NCBI GenBank assembly: GCA_900317625.1
Contig: ONHK01000002.1
Span: 62,001 to 126,000 of the forward strand
Source of the DNA: an uncultured Treponema sp.
GTDB lineage: Bacteria > Spirochaetota > Spirochaetia > Treponematales > Treponemataceae
Length of the DNA stretch: 64,000 nt
Direction: 5' to 3'
Below the pieces are notes generated by a model that saw only the letters and a list, made by a program, of their open reading frames with translations, ran no database searches and was not told the origin of the DNA. The position numbers and the translations under genes are program-made. Below are positions 25,284 through 33,719 of the stretch, piece after piece. How positions within the stretch are numbered: position 1 is the first letter of the stretch; each line of letters opens with the position of its first letter.

Positions 25284-26423
25284 TCACAACGCAGGCTTAA
25301 ATCTATTGTAGCGCAAAGTGCTTATGTCCGCAGGGCAAGTTCCAGTGCAAATAAGTTCAGAAATATTAAAAGCTGCGCTTGGACCAATTCCAAATCCATG
25401 CCCGGAAAAACTACATTCAACATAAAGTCCAGGAACTTCATCAACTTTGCTTACCGTACAAACGCCATCGCTCGCCAAATCTTCATAACCAGCCCAAGAA
25501 CGCACAATTTTTGCATTTGCAAGGCGCGGAAAATATCCAAGAATTCCTCTTGCACAGGCACTTGTAAAATCAGCAGTACTCGGCGGATATTCGTTGCTTT
25601 CAAAATCAGGATTTGCAAAGTCTTCATAGCCATCGTGTCCGCCAAAAACAAAAGAACCATGCTTTGTCTGATGACCATAAAAATCCGCCATTGCAGTTCC
25701 CAGCATCTGCTTGAACATCTGCGGCTGGGCTTCCGTTACAAGGCACTGCAACCGCTTTTTTTTCATAGGAATTGTAATTCCTACAGTATTTAAAATTGGG
25801 TTGCTTTCATAACCTGCAGCAACAACAACATTTTCAGCCTCAAAAAATTGCCCTTCAGCCTCAACTCCGCAAACTTTTCCAGCTTTTAAAACAATTTTAG
25901 AAACTGGTGCACCCGTTATAAAATCAGCACCAAGATTTCTTGCACATTTATAAAAACCCAAAGTTGTTGTAAGCGGATTTGCATGACCATCAGTCGGACA
26001 CCACGAAGCACCAACAACCGCATCGCTCATATACGGATTAATTTTCTTAACTTCCTCTGCATTAATCATTTTTACATCAACGCCGCATTTTACCGCATTG
26101 TCCGCAAGTTTCTGCAAAATCTTTAAATGTTCTTCCGTTTTTCCAAGGCGCAAATTTCCTTCTTGAGTGTATTCCGTGTCAACACCGAGCTCTTCGCTTA
26201 ATCCCGGCCAAATATTTTTTACGCCCCAAACCATGAGTGGCAATTCTTTTATATTTCGCCCGGACTGACGCACACCACCACCATTTCTAGAAGAACCTCC
26301 GTTTCCAATATAGTCGCTTGCTTCCAGAACAATTACACTTTTTCCTTTTTTGGCAAGATAATACGCCGTGGCATTTCCCACGATTCCAGCCCCAATTACA
26401 ATAACATCAGCCTTTGTTTTCAT
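25284..26423 (-). CDS. FAD-dependent amine/amino-acid oxidase, DadA-like catalytic subunit
   Basis: A 379-residue D-amino-acid-dehydrogenase-type flavoprotein. The N-terminal motif is VIGAGIVGNATAYYLAKKG, followed by the LEAS acidic end and GGSSRNGGGVR. The C-terminus has SGHGFGIGPSAA, the FAD-contacting pattern of DadA, glycine oxidase, sarcosine oxidase beta and opine oxidase OoxB/NoxB. It lies in tandem with a BFD-like 2Fe-2S protein, a pyridine-nucleotide-type flavoprotein and a 2Fe-2S subunit, the same composition as opine oxidase, HcnABC and D-hydroxyproline dehydrogenases. It is the substrate-oxidising subunit; the substrate is probably a secondary amine or imino acid. Confidence 0.85.
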   Translation of the reverse strand: MKTKADVIVIGAGIVGNATAYYLAKKGKSVIVLEASDYIGNGGSSRNGGGVRQSGRNIKELPLMVWGVKNIWPGLSEELGVDTEYTQEGNLRLGKTEEHLKILQKLADNAVKCGVDVKMINAEEVKKINPYMSDAVVGASWCPTDGHANPLTTTLGFYKCARNLGADFITGAPVSKIVLKAGKVCGVEAEGQFFEAENVVVAAGYESNPILNTVGITIPMKKKRLQCLVTEAQPQMFKQMLGTAMADFYGHQTKHGSFVFGGHDGYEDFANPDFESNEYPPSTADFTSACARGILGYFPRLANAKIVRSWAGYEDLASDGVCTVSKVDEVPGLYVECSFSGHGFGIGPSAAFNISELICTGTCPADISTLRYNRFKPAL

Positions 26424-26424
26424 A

Positions 26425-26739
26425 TTACAATACCTCGCTTGCTAAAGTGTTCATCTCTGTCGGCCTAATCGGACCTCTGCTTGTAGCCGGATTTATAACT
26501 GCAGGGCTTACTTTTTGTTCAGCCGCAACAATTCCTTTTACCAATTTTGAACAGGTTTGACCTTGGCAAAGCCCCATTCCGGCACGCAAATATCGTCTTA
26601 TTTCCTGCATTGTGAACATTCCATCGTGAACAGCTTTTCGGATTTCGCCCTTTGTTATTTCTTCGCATCGGCAAATCACCAAATCATCATCTGGGCCAGG
26701 AACAAATTCACCAATATCTTTTGCTCTATCATTCATCAT
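26425..26739 (-). CDS. BFD-like [2Fe-2S]-binding protein of the oxidase complex
   Basis: A 104-residue protein with the BFD cluster motif: CRCEE (residues about 24-28) and, 33 residues later, GLCQGQTC. This binds one [2Fe-2S] cluster and passes electrons in oxidase complexes of the opine/HCN-synthase type, where it is often fused to the large flavoprotein. A GGAG precedes the ATG. The stop is 1 bp before the DadA-like gene's start codon, so translation is coupled. Confidence 0.85.
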   Translation of the reverse strand: MMNDRAKDIGEFVPGPDDDLVICRCEEITKGEIRKAVHDGMFTMQEIRRYLRAGMGLCQGQTCSKLVKGIVAAEQKVSPAVINPATSRGPIRPTEMNTLASEVL

Positions 26740-26760
26740 AATTTTTAATCTCCATCATCT

Positions 26761-26925
26761 GTTGGGGAAAGCCTTCCCAACGTTCGGAACATCCGTTCCT
26801 CACTACTTTTCAAAAGCCTAAAGTCTTTTGAAAACTCCGCATACAAAACTTCTGCCGGGGAAAGCCTTCCCCTCGGTGGCACTTTGTTGCCACCTACCCC
26901 TTCTAACGGGGACACCCCGTAACGC
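26761..26925. repeat. Array of six hairpins within the oxidase operon
   Basis: Six short palindromes follow each other: GTTGGGGA..TCCCAAC, GGAAC-atcc-GTTCC, TTTTCAAAAG/CTTTTGAAAA, GGGGAA..TTCCCC, GGTGGCA/TGCCACC and ACGGGG-aca-CCCCGT. The GGGGAAAGCCTTCCC motif occurs twice. No gene lies here. It may stabilise or terminate mRNA inside the operon, or be a mobile palindromic unit. Confidence 0.65.
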
Positions 26926-26930
26926 CCCGC

Positions 26931-28508
26931 CTAAATCTTTTTCCAAAATCGGGCTTTATAACCAAATTCGTTTGGAACTTTCATCGTAAGCAAATACGTG
27001 TGGTCAAAAGCAGCTGCAGTTCTTACGCCAACAATTTCCGCATCACAAAGAACGTCTCCGCTTCGGCTTAAAGCCTTTCCCACAGTTCCTTTTTCCGGAA
27101 CTGGCAAAAATTCGTACGGAATGGTTATGCTCGTGTAGCCCGGCTCAAAATCTTCATTAACAAGGAAAATCGCCTGTCCGGAACAACTTGCAACACACAT
27201 TCCACAGCCAGAACAACCGCAGTTTTGTGCAACCACCGGCAAGGCTGTTATGCACGAGCCAATTTTTATGCAGTTTTTCCGGCACGCATCTTGGCACGGA
27301 TTGCACGGAATATTCTGCGTACATTCAATTACCGGATGAACTCCTTTTTGATGGGTAACTCCGGGAAAACGTTCAATTTCTTCATCTGAAACAAAACCTT
27401 TTGAAAGCAAATTCTTTGAAACCGGAATTCCTTCATCAGTTTTTTCAATTAATTTTCCACGGTTGCAAGGCGCAAACATTCCCTGTCGCAGACTGTTTAA
27501 ATCTTTTTCAAACAAAGACTCATTTTGTTCCATCAAATTTTCTTCTGTAAATCCTGTTTTGTAAGCAGCACGCAAGCCAGCCATTCGACCTTTTATCATC
27601 GCGGAACTTGCTTCTTCAATTCCGCTTACATCACCAGCCGCAAAAAGACAAGGAACAGAAGTTTCCCCATATTCATCAACAATTGGAACTTGCCCGCCTC
27701 GCTTTGGGTTATCTTCCATTGCACAACCAGACATTTTCAAAAGCTGGCTCATTGGCGACAATCCAACCGCAACACAAATCGTATCAACATCAAAATGAAT
27801 TTCTGTTCCCGGAATAATCTTAAAATGCTCATCAACTTTACCAATCGTTACGCCTTCAACTTTTTTCGTTCCTTCAACTTTTTTGATTGTATAGCCAAGA
27901 AAAAATGGAACTCCAGTTCGGGCAACTTTTGCCGCATGAACGCCATATCCGCCAATTCTAGGAGCAGCATCAACAAGCGCAACAACATCGCAACCTGCCT
28001 GAAGCAACTGAAAACTTACTACAAGACCAACGTTTCCGCTTCCAAGCATAAGAATCTTTTTTCCGGGTTTTACACCGTGCAGATTCATCATTGTCTGAGC
28101 CGCACCAGCTCCAATAACGCCCGGCAAAGTCCAGCCTTCAAAAGGAACCATATTTTCTGCCGCACCAGTGGCAATAATCACGCTTCCGCCTTTGTAATGA
28201 TGAATCGCACCATCGTGGTTCACTGTAACTTCTTTATTTTCAAAAATTCCTGTTACAGTTGCGTCCAGTTTTACTTGAACACCAACTTCTTCCGCTTCTT
28301 TTAAAAGCTCTGTTCCAATATTAAATCCACGGATTTTTGCCTTATGTTCCTTTGAACCAAAAAATTTATGAATCTGCTTAAAAAGTTGTCCGCCCGGTTT
28401 ATGGTTTTCATCAAAAATCATAACTTTCATTCCGTGCTTAGCAGCTTCTATTCCAGCACTAAGACCAGCAGGTCCTGCGCCAATTACAATCAAGTCATAT
28501 CTTTCCAT
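26931..28508 (-). CDS. NAD(P)/FAD-dependent oxidoreductase, large subunit of the amine oxidase complex
   Basis: A 525-residue pyridine-nucleotide-disulfide-type flavoprotein of the OoxA/HcnB class. FAD motif VIGAGPAGLSAGIEAAKHG is at residues about 6-24 and a second Rossmann motif LMLGSGNVGLVVS at about 155. The C-terminal region has two cysteine groups, CTQNIPCNPCQDACRKNC and CGCSGCGMCVASC, that look like an added iron-sulfur (ferredoxin-like) domain; family members usually carry only a BFD domain here. A GGCGGA ribosome-binding site precedes the ATG. It lies between the two small 2Fe-2S genes. Confidence 0.85.
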   Translation of the reverse strand: MERYDLIVIGAGPAGLSAGIEAAKHGMKVMIFDENHKPGGQLFKQIHKFFGSKEHKAKIRGFNIGTELLKEAEEVGVQVKLDATVTGIFENKEVTVNHDGAIHHYKGGSVIIATGAAENMVPFEGWTLPGVIGAGAAQTMMNLHGVKPGKKILMLGSGNVGLVVSFQLLQAGCDVVALVDAAPRIGGYGVHAAKVARTGVPFFLGYTIKKVEGTKKVEGVTIGKVDEHFKIIPGTEIHFDVDTICVAVGLSPMSQLLKMSGCAMEDNPKRGGQVPIVDEYGETSVPCLFAAGDVSGIEEASSAMIKGRMAGLRAAYKTGFTEENLMEQNESLFEKDLNSLRQGMFAPCNRGKLIEKTDEGIPVSKNLLSKGFVSDEEIERFPGVTHQKGVHPVIECTQNIPCNPCQDACRKNCIKIGSCITALPVVAQNCGCSGCGMCVASCSGQAIFLVNEDFEPGYTSITIPYEFLPVPEKGTVGKALSRSGDVLCDAEIVGVRTAAAFDHTYLLTMKVPNEFGYKARFWKKI

Positions 28509-28521
28509 ATTAGTTTCCGCC

Positions 28522-28839
28522 TTACCATGATTTTTCTGCTGAACAACCGTATTGAGTTTGAACTTTCATTCCCGCCTTTAAAGGAGTTATGCAAGTTCTA
28601 GTATTTGGAACGCCATCAACAACCATTACGCAGTCAGTACAACGTCCAATGGCGCAAAAAATTCCTCTTGGTTTATGCAGTTTAGAAGTCTCTCTGTGTT
28701 TTAAAATTCCTGCCGCACGCAAGGCCATTGCAATAGGTTCCCCTTCGTAGCCTTGCATCTCTTTTCCGTCTAATGTAAATGTTATGAGTTCCCCTTTTTC
28801 TGGAACTCCTAAAATAGGATGTTCTGCTATACGTTCCAT
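28522..28839 (-). CDS. (2Fe-2S)-binding protein, HcnA-like subunit
   Basis: About 105 residues with the plant-ferredoxin-like domain seen in HcnA and sarcosine oxidase alpha: FTLDGKEMQGYEGEPIAMAL, then the cluster ligands in GIFCAIGRCTDC and RTCITPL. It would bind one [2Fe-2S] cluster in the oxidase complex. The ATG at 28837-28839 is chosen because GAGGTTGAAC lies before it; the longer frame adds 21 residues unlike the family. It is the first gene of the four-gene oxidase operon, divergent from the ornithine-cyclodeaminase-like gene. Confidence 0.85.
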   Translation of the reverse strand: MERIAEHPILGVPEKGELITFTLDGKEMQGYEGEPIAMALRAAGILKHRETSKLHKPRGIFCAIGRCTDCVMVVDGVPNTRTCITPLKAGMKVQTQYGCSAEKSW

Positions 28840-28979
28840 GTTCAACCTCACTTTGCAACAATGTAAAACTAAAATTTTTATTTTTCTTGTAAAAACTCGC
28901 ATTGGAAATTTTTTTTCGGCAAATATAATGAATAAAGATTTTGAAAAATAATTTTCTGAACCAACTCTGGAGGTTTTAT

Positions 28980-30131
28980 ATGAATGAAAACATTTTTCCT
29001 AATATTGACATTCTGTTTCTGAACGAAAAAGATTTGATTGAATGCGGCGTAAAAAATATGAAGAACTGCATCGATGTAATGGAAAAACACTTTTCGTTAA
29101 TCGGAAACGGAGATTACCGTATGGGTGGCGCGAACGGCAATGAGCACGGCTTAAAAATGTCGTTCCCTGAAACTTCTTCTATAAAAGATTTTCCTTTAAA
29201 TGGTCCTGACTACCGCTTTATGGCGATGCCTGCATATTTGGGCGGTGAATTTCATACTTGCGGAATAAAAACATACGGCTCAAACCAGAAAAACCGCTCA
29301 AAGGGATTACCACGTTCTGTTCTAATGCTTCAGTTACTTGATGCAGAAACCGGCGCACCTTACGCATATATGTCCGCAAACCTTATAAGTTCAATGAGAA
29401 CCGGCGCAGTTCCAGGACTTGGAATCCGTTATCTTTCTATAAAAGAACCAAAAGTCGCAACAATCGTTGGTCCTGGAGTAATGGGCCGAACAGCGGCTTT
29501 AGCAATCGCAACAGAAAAGCCTACAGTTTCAACAATAAAAATAAAAGGTCGCTCAGAAAAAGGAATCAAAGAATTTATAGACTTTTGCAAGGGATATTGC
29601 CCAACATTCAAAGACTTTGTTGTTTGCGATTCAATAGAAAGTGCAGCAAAAGATAGCGACATAATTTATTTTGGAACAACAAATGCCGCAAAATATGAAG
29701 ACAATCCTTTCCTAAAAGATGAATGGATAAAACCCGGAGCTTTAGTAATAAGCACAAGCGCGCTTTTAATGAACCATGAAGGTTGGAAAGATACAAAAAA
29801 ATTCAAACTTGTAAGCGATGACTACAAAATGTACGTCGGCTGGGGAAAAGGAAAACCCGCACCAACGCAAAAAAATGTCTCAACCCTAATTGGAATGGCT
29901 TTTTACGACGCAGTTCAAGAAGGTTTTGTACAAGAATCTGACTTAGTAGAAATCGGTGATATTGTAAACAACAAAAAACAAGGGCGCGACAGCGATGAAC
30001 AAATAATCGTGTACGCAGTAGGCGGAATGCCAACAGAAGACGTTGCCTGGGGAAGATTCTGCTACGATACCGCCATAAAAAACAAAATCGGAACAAGACT
30101 GAATCTTTGGAAAACTCCTGAATGGAGTTAA
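28980..30131 (+). CDS. Ornithine cyclodeaminase / mu-crystallin family protein
   Basis: A 383-residue NAD(P)-binding enzyme of the OCD/mu-crystallin family, whose members include ornithine and lysine cyclodeaminase, alanine dehydrogenase and ketimine reductases. The substrate-side motif SMRTGAVPGLGIRYLS and the Rossmann motif ATIVGPGVMGRTAALAI are clear. A GGAGG ribosome-binding site sets the ATG at 28980. Gene databases call some close relatives tyramine oxidase subunit B. Being divergent from an opine-oxidase-like operon fits a pathway in which the oxidase releases an amino acid that this enzyme processes further. The exact reaction is unknown. Confidence 0.82.
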   Translation: MNENIFPNIDILFLNEKDLIECGVKNMKNCIDVMEKHFSLIGNGDYRMGGANGNEHGLKMSFPETSSIKDFPLNGPDYRFMAMPAYLGGEFHTCGIKTYGSNQKNRSKGLPRSVLMLQLLDAETGAPYAYMSANLISSMRTGAVPGLGIRYLSIKEPKVATIVGPGVMGRTAALAIATEKPTVSTIKIKGRSEKGIKEFIDFCKGYCPTFKDFVVCDSIESAAKDSDIIYFGTTNAAKYEDNPFLKDEWIKPGALVISTSALLMNHEGWKDTKKFKLVSDDYKMYVGWGKGKPAPTQKNVSTLIGMAFYDAVQEGFVQESDLVEIGDIVNNKKQGRDSDEQIIVYAVGGMPTEDVAWGRFCYDTAIKNKIGTRLNLWKTPEWS

Positions 30132-30159
30132 TTTTAGAAAAAAACATAACTTTACCAGT

Positions 30160-30196
30160 TGCCTTTTGATTCTTTGTAGTCAAAAGGCATTTTTTT
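30160..30196 (+). terminator. Terminator of the ornithine-cyclodeaminase-like gene
   Basis: A perfect 10-bp stem TGCCTTTTGA / TCAAAAGGCA followed by seven T. Confidence 0.9.
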
Positions 30197-30208
30197 AAAA
30201 AAAAAAAC

Positions 30209-30258
30209 TTGACAACTAAAATGTAAGCGTTATCATTTAATTAATGAAAACGCTTACA
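30209..30258 (+). promoter_or_regulatory. lacI promoter with two LacI-type operators
   Basis: TTGACA (30209-30214), a 16-bp spacer and TATCAT (30231-30236), ending 7 nt before the ATG. Two operator-like 14-mers, TGTAAGCGTTATCA (30222-30235) and TGAAAACGCTTACA (30245-30258), match the LacI/GalR consensus TGNAANCGNTNNCA. The first covers the spacer and most of the -10; the second lies in the first codons of the gene. This implies autorepression relieved by sugar. Confidence 0.75.
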
Positions 30259-31257
30259 TCAATAACAACAATGCAGGAACTTGCCCAGGCTGCTGGAGTT
30301 TCTATTGCAACAGTCTCACGAGTATTTAGCGGAAGCACAAAAGTTTCGGAAAAAACAAAGGAAAAAGTCATGGAACTTGTTCATCAGTCAGGCTTTTTCC
30401 CAAACGAAACAGCACGCACAATGGCGGCAGGAAGTTCTCATCTTATTGCTGTAATTTTGCCGGACATTGAAAATCCGTATTTTTCGCGCTTGCTTTCAGA
30501 AGTTGAACAACTCTGCGTAAAAAACGGTTATACAATGATTTTTTTCAACTCAAACGGAGACAGTAAAAAGGAAAAAGAAATTGTAACAAAAATGATGGCA
30601 CGTCAGGCAGATGGAATGCTTATCTGTATGACCCGCGTAAAATCAGAAATGATTCCTGTTCTAAAAACCGCGAATTTTCCTGTTGTTGTAATGACAAGAA
30701 ATATCAACGGTTTGGATTCAGTTGCAATCAATCACCTTGAAGGAGGACGACTAGCTGCTGATTATTTGATTGAAAATCGCTGTGAACAATTTTTCTTCTT
30801 TGGCCTAAAAGATGATGAAAAATTTACAGGATTTTACAATGAATTATTAAAAATGAAAATTCCTGAAAGCAAAATCAAAACATTTGGCGACAAGGACTGG
30901 TATTTTAATAATTATGCTCAGGCTTCAGAATTGATGGACAATTTTATGCATGAACAAAAAAAATCATCTGAAAAAATCGGACTTTTCTGCATAAATGACC
31001 TTTTTGCAGCTCAAGCAATAAATGCAGCAAATCGAAATAAAATCAACATTCCAGAAAAAATGAATATTGTCGGTTTTGACAACACAATGCTTTGCGACAT
31101 GACTTTTCCAACATTGACTTCAATAAATCAGCCTTTGGATAAAATTGCCGCAAAAAGCTTTGAAATTTTGTGTCAAAAAATAAAAGAAAAAAAAGAAGGC
31201 AAAACTTCTCTAAAAACAATTGTACTTGAGCCTTCCATAATAAAAAGAGAATCATAA
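30244..31257 (+). CDS. LacI-family sugar-responsive repressor
   Basis: A 337-residue LacI/GalR regulator. The HTH is at the N-terminus (MQELAQAAGVSIATVSRVF), then the hinge (NETARTMAAGSSHLIAV) and a periplasmic-binding-protein-like effector domain (LPDIENPYFSRLL, VGFDNTMLCDM). It heads a sucrose/fructan operon, so its inducer is probably sucrose, fructose or a phosphate of them. The start codon lies at the predicted transcription start, and the second operator lies inside its first codons. No Shine-Dalgarno sequence is visible. Confidence 0.9.
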   Translation: MKTLTSITTMQELAQAAGVSIATVSRVFSGSTKVSEKTKEKVMELVHQSGFFPNETARTMAAGSSHLIAVILPDIENPYFSRLLSEVEQLCVKNGYTMIFFNSNGDSKKEKEIVTKMMARQADGMLICMTRVKSEMIPVLKTANFPVVVMTRNINGLDSVAINHLEGGRLAADYLIENRCEQFFFFGLKDDEKFTGFYNELLKMKIPESKIKTFGDKDWYFNNYAQASELMDNFMHEQKKSSEKIGLFCINDLFAAQAINAANRNKINIPEKMNIVGFDNTMLCDMTFPTLTSINQPLDKIAAKSFEILCQKIKEKKEGKTSLKTIVLEPSIIKRES

Positions 31258-31308
31258 ATCTGCAAAACGCAGAAATTCTTCAAAATTAATTTTTCATAGG
31301 GGGAAAAT

Positions 31309-32598
31309 ATGAAAAAAATCAGTTTTATTATTGGTGCAGCAATTCTTGCAGTTTCTGTATTCACTGGTTGTCAAAAAAAAGCACAATCAAATTCTATCAG
31401 CATAATGTTTCAAGGTTCAGACGCTGAACAGTCTGCAATAAAAGCTTCAACAGAACGTTTCACAGAAAAAACAGGAATCAATGTTGAACTTTTGTATACT
31501 CCGCACGATTCTTATACTTCAAAATTGGCAAGTTTTATCAAAAATAAAAAAGTTCCTGATATTGTCAGCATTGACGGTCCTATGCTCGCAAGTCTTGCCT
31601 GGTCTGGAGTAATTCAGAGTGTTGAACCTTATATTGATTCTGAAATTATTGCCGATATGACTCCTTCCAATGTGCTTCAGTGCACTTATCCAATCGACAA
31701 TAAACTTTACGCGATAAGCTATGCGGATTCCACAGTTTTGCTTTACTGCAACAAAAAATATCTTGAAAAAATCGGCGCAAGAATCCCAAAAAATGTTGCA
31801 GACGCTTGGACAGCAGATGAATTTGATGAAATTCTTACAAAACTTGCCGCCCTTGATGAAGTAAAATGGCCGCTCGACCTGATGTGGGCTTGGAACATTG
31901 CTGGCTCAGAATGGGGAACTTACGGTTTTTATGAAACGCTTGTTTCTGGAGGAGCTGACCTTATAAACCGAGAAACTTGGACGGCTGAAGGAACTTTAAA
32001 TAGTCCAGAAGCAGAAAAAGTTTTGCGCTACTTCCAAAAATGGGGAACAAACGGTTGGATTGTTCCAAAATCTGCCGGCGAAAACACACTTTATAACGAT
32101 AAAAGACAAACCGCAATTGCCTGGAACGGAAACTGGAATTTTACAACTTGCCGAGCTGCAATGGGCGATGATGTGATTGCGCTTCCACTCCCGAACTTTG
32201 GAAAAGGAACTCGTTCGCCAAACGCAACTTGGATTTGGGGAATTTCTGCAACTTCAAAAAATCCAGAAAAAGCTGGTCAACTTTTGAACTATATGCTTAC
32301 AGACACAGAATTCCTTGATGCAATAAAACTTACAGGTTCTTATCCTGCATTGAATAAATTTGCAGCACGCTGTGAAGATTATATGGACAGTTCAAAAATG
32401 GCGATCGCTTATGAACAGTCAAATGTTGCTGTAAGCCGTCCGATTCATCCAGCTTATCCAACAATAACTTTGGCATTTTCAGACGCCTTTGAATCAATCT
32501 TGAACGGCGCAGACATACGAACAGAACTTAACAAAGCCGCTCAAAAAATTGATGAAGATATTAAAGACAACGATGGTTATCCTCCGTTCGGAAAATAA
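31309..32598 (+). CDS. Sugar ABC transporter substrate-binding lipoprotein
   Basis: A 429-residue family-1 solute-binding protein. The signal peptide ends in VFTGCQKK, a lipobox with Cys21. The sugar-binding fold is visible in ISIMFQGSDAEQSAIKAS, VPDIVSIDGPMLASLAWSG and a tryptophan-rich cleft (WPLDLMWAWNIAGSEWG). It has a strong GGGGG ribosome-binding site. It is encoded between lacI and two permeases, with GH32 and fructokinase downstream, so sucrose or a short fructan is the likely ligand. A hairpin cluster follows it, which would let it be made in excess over the permeases. Confidence 0.9.
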   Translation: MKKISFIIGAAILAVSVFTGCQKKAQSNSISIMFQGSDAEQSAIKASTERFTEKTGINVELLYTPHDSYTSKLASFIKNKKVPDIVSIDGPMLASLAWSGVIQSVEPYIDSEIIADMTPSNVLQCTYPIDNKLYAISYADSTVLLYCNKKYLEKIGARIPKNVADAWTADEFDEILTKLAALDEVKWPLDLMWAWNIAGSEWGTYGFYETLVSGGADLINRETWTAEGTLNSPEAEKVLRYFQKWGTNGWIVPKSAGENTLYNDKRQTAIAWNGNWNFTTCRAAMGDDVIALPLPNFGKGTRSPNATWIWGISATSKNPEKAGQLLNYMLTDTEFLDAIKLTGSYPALNKFAARCEDYMDSSKMAIAYEQSNVAVSRPIHPAYPTITLAFSDAFESILNGADIRTELNKAAQKIDEDIKDNDGYPPFGK

Positions 32599-32614
32599 GT
32601 TATGTTAATTTCCT

Positions 32615-32749
32615 AGTGGTCATTAAATTAGCTTTTTAGTGGTCATTGAGCTTGACGAAATGACCACTAATTCAACAAAAATACGTCTGGTCAAGGTACG
32701 CTTACGCTCAAGACCTTGACTCAGCCGTTTTTGGGGTTTTGATAAACCC
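32615..32749 (+). repeat. Three hairpins between binding protein and permease genes
   Basis: Hairpin 1 is TTAGTGGTCATT / AATGACCACTAA (32636-32670), with a partial copy of its left arm just upstream at about 32615. Its GAGCTTGACGAAA core is shared with the REP-like elements elsewhere. Hairpin 2 is GTCAAGGT / ACCTTGAC (32690-32720). Hairpin 3 is GGGTTT-tgat-AAACCC (32734-32749), just before the next ribosome-binding site. They probably act in mRNA processing or partial termination. Confidence 0.6.
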
Positions 32750-32766
32750 TAAATCAGAGGTACAGT

Positions 32767-33687
32767 ATGAAAAATTCATTTATTACAACCTTAAAAGAAA
32801 AAAATATCCGACAAGAAATTTATATGCTGCTTCCTGCGTGTGTTTTGCTTATATTTTTTATGGTCGTTCCATTTTTTTCAGCATTCGCACTTTCATTAAC
32901 AAATCAAAAACTTATTCCAAATCCTATGGTTCCTGCAAAATTTGTAGGATTAAGAAATTATATTCAAATTTTCAAAGACCCTAGTTTTTGGCAAGCGTTC
33001 AGAAATGTTGTTCTTTTTACAATTATGGTAATTCCGTTACAATGCGGATTTGCGCTTCTTATGGCAAACGCTTTAAATAAAGTCAGATTTTTAAAAGGCT
33101 TTTTAAGAAGTATGTTTTTTCTTCCATATATTACTCCAATGGTTATCGTTGCTGTAGTTTGGAAATCTATTTATCAATATCCAGATGGAATTGCAAATCT
33201 TGCGCTAAAACTTGTTACTTTTGGTCAGGCTCATTCAATCGACTGGCTTGGAAATAAAAATTCAGCATTGATTGCAATTACAATTCTTTCCGCATGGCAA
33301 GCGTTCGGTTTTCAGATGATAATTTATCTTGGTTCATTGCAGAGCATTCCTTCTTATTTGTATGAAGCCGCAAACATTGATGGAGCAACTCCTTTTCAAA
33401 CTTTCTGGAATGTAACTTGGCCAAGCTTAAAAGAAACCAATACACTTGTGCTTATTATCACAACGATTCAGGCTTTAAAACTTTTTACTCAAGTAAATAT
33501 CATGACAAAGGGCGGTCCAAATGGAGCTACCAATACCCTTGTTCATTACATATACCAAAATGGATTTGCCGGACAGAAAATCGGCTATGCTTCAGCAGCT
33601 TCTGTAATTCTGTTCCTTTTAATACTCGTTATTTTTCTTGTTCAAAATAAACTTCTTCGTGGAAAAGAAGAAAAATCCCGGGATTAA
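32767..33687 (+). CDS. Sugar ABC transporter permease (MalF/UgpA type)
   Basis: A 306-residue inner-membrane permease with about six hydrophobic segments. The EAA loop reads EAANIDGATPFQTFWNVTWPSL, the canonical CUT1-family ATPase contact. The first helix (YMLLPACVLLIFFMVVP) follows a short charged N-terminus. It needs a MalG-type partner, which is the interrupted gene downstream. No ATPase gene is in the operon, so a shared MsmK-like ATPase elsewhere in the genome is expected. Confidence 0.9.
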   Translation: MKNSFITTLKEKNIRQEIYMLLPACVLLIFFMVVPFFSAFALSLTNQKLIPNPMVPAKFVGLRNYIQIFKDPSFWQAFRNVVLFTIMVIPLQCGFALLMANALNKVRFLKGFLRSMFFLPYITPMVIVAVVWKSIYQYPDGIANLALKLVTFGQAHSIDWLGNKNSALIAITILSAWQAFGFQMIIYLGSLQSIPSYLYEAANIDGATPFQTFWNVTWPSLKETNTLVLIITTIQALKLFTQVNIMTKGGPNGATNTLVHYIYQNGFAGQKIGYASAASVILFLLILVIFLVQNKLLRGKEEKSRD

Positions 33688-33719
33688 TTTTCGATTTAAT
33701 TTTTTTAGGAGGATGTAAG

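Noticed and set aside
27525..28304. A 259-codon plus-strand open frame opposite the large oxidase subunit
   Set aside because: The minus-strand gene has clear FAD motifs, and this frame has an unnatural composition rich in Asn, Cys, Arg and Ser.
29803..30183. A 126-codon minus-strand frame opposite the ornithine-cyclodeaminase-like gene
   Set aside because: It is a shadow of a well-supported plus-strand gene and includes its terminator; low-complexity Arg/Leu/Phe.
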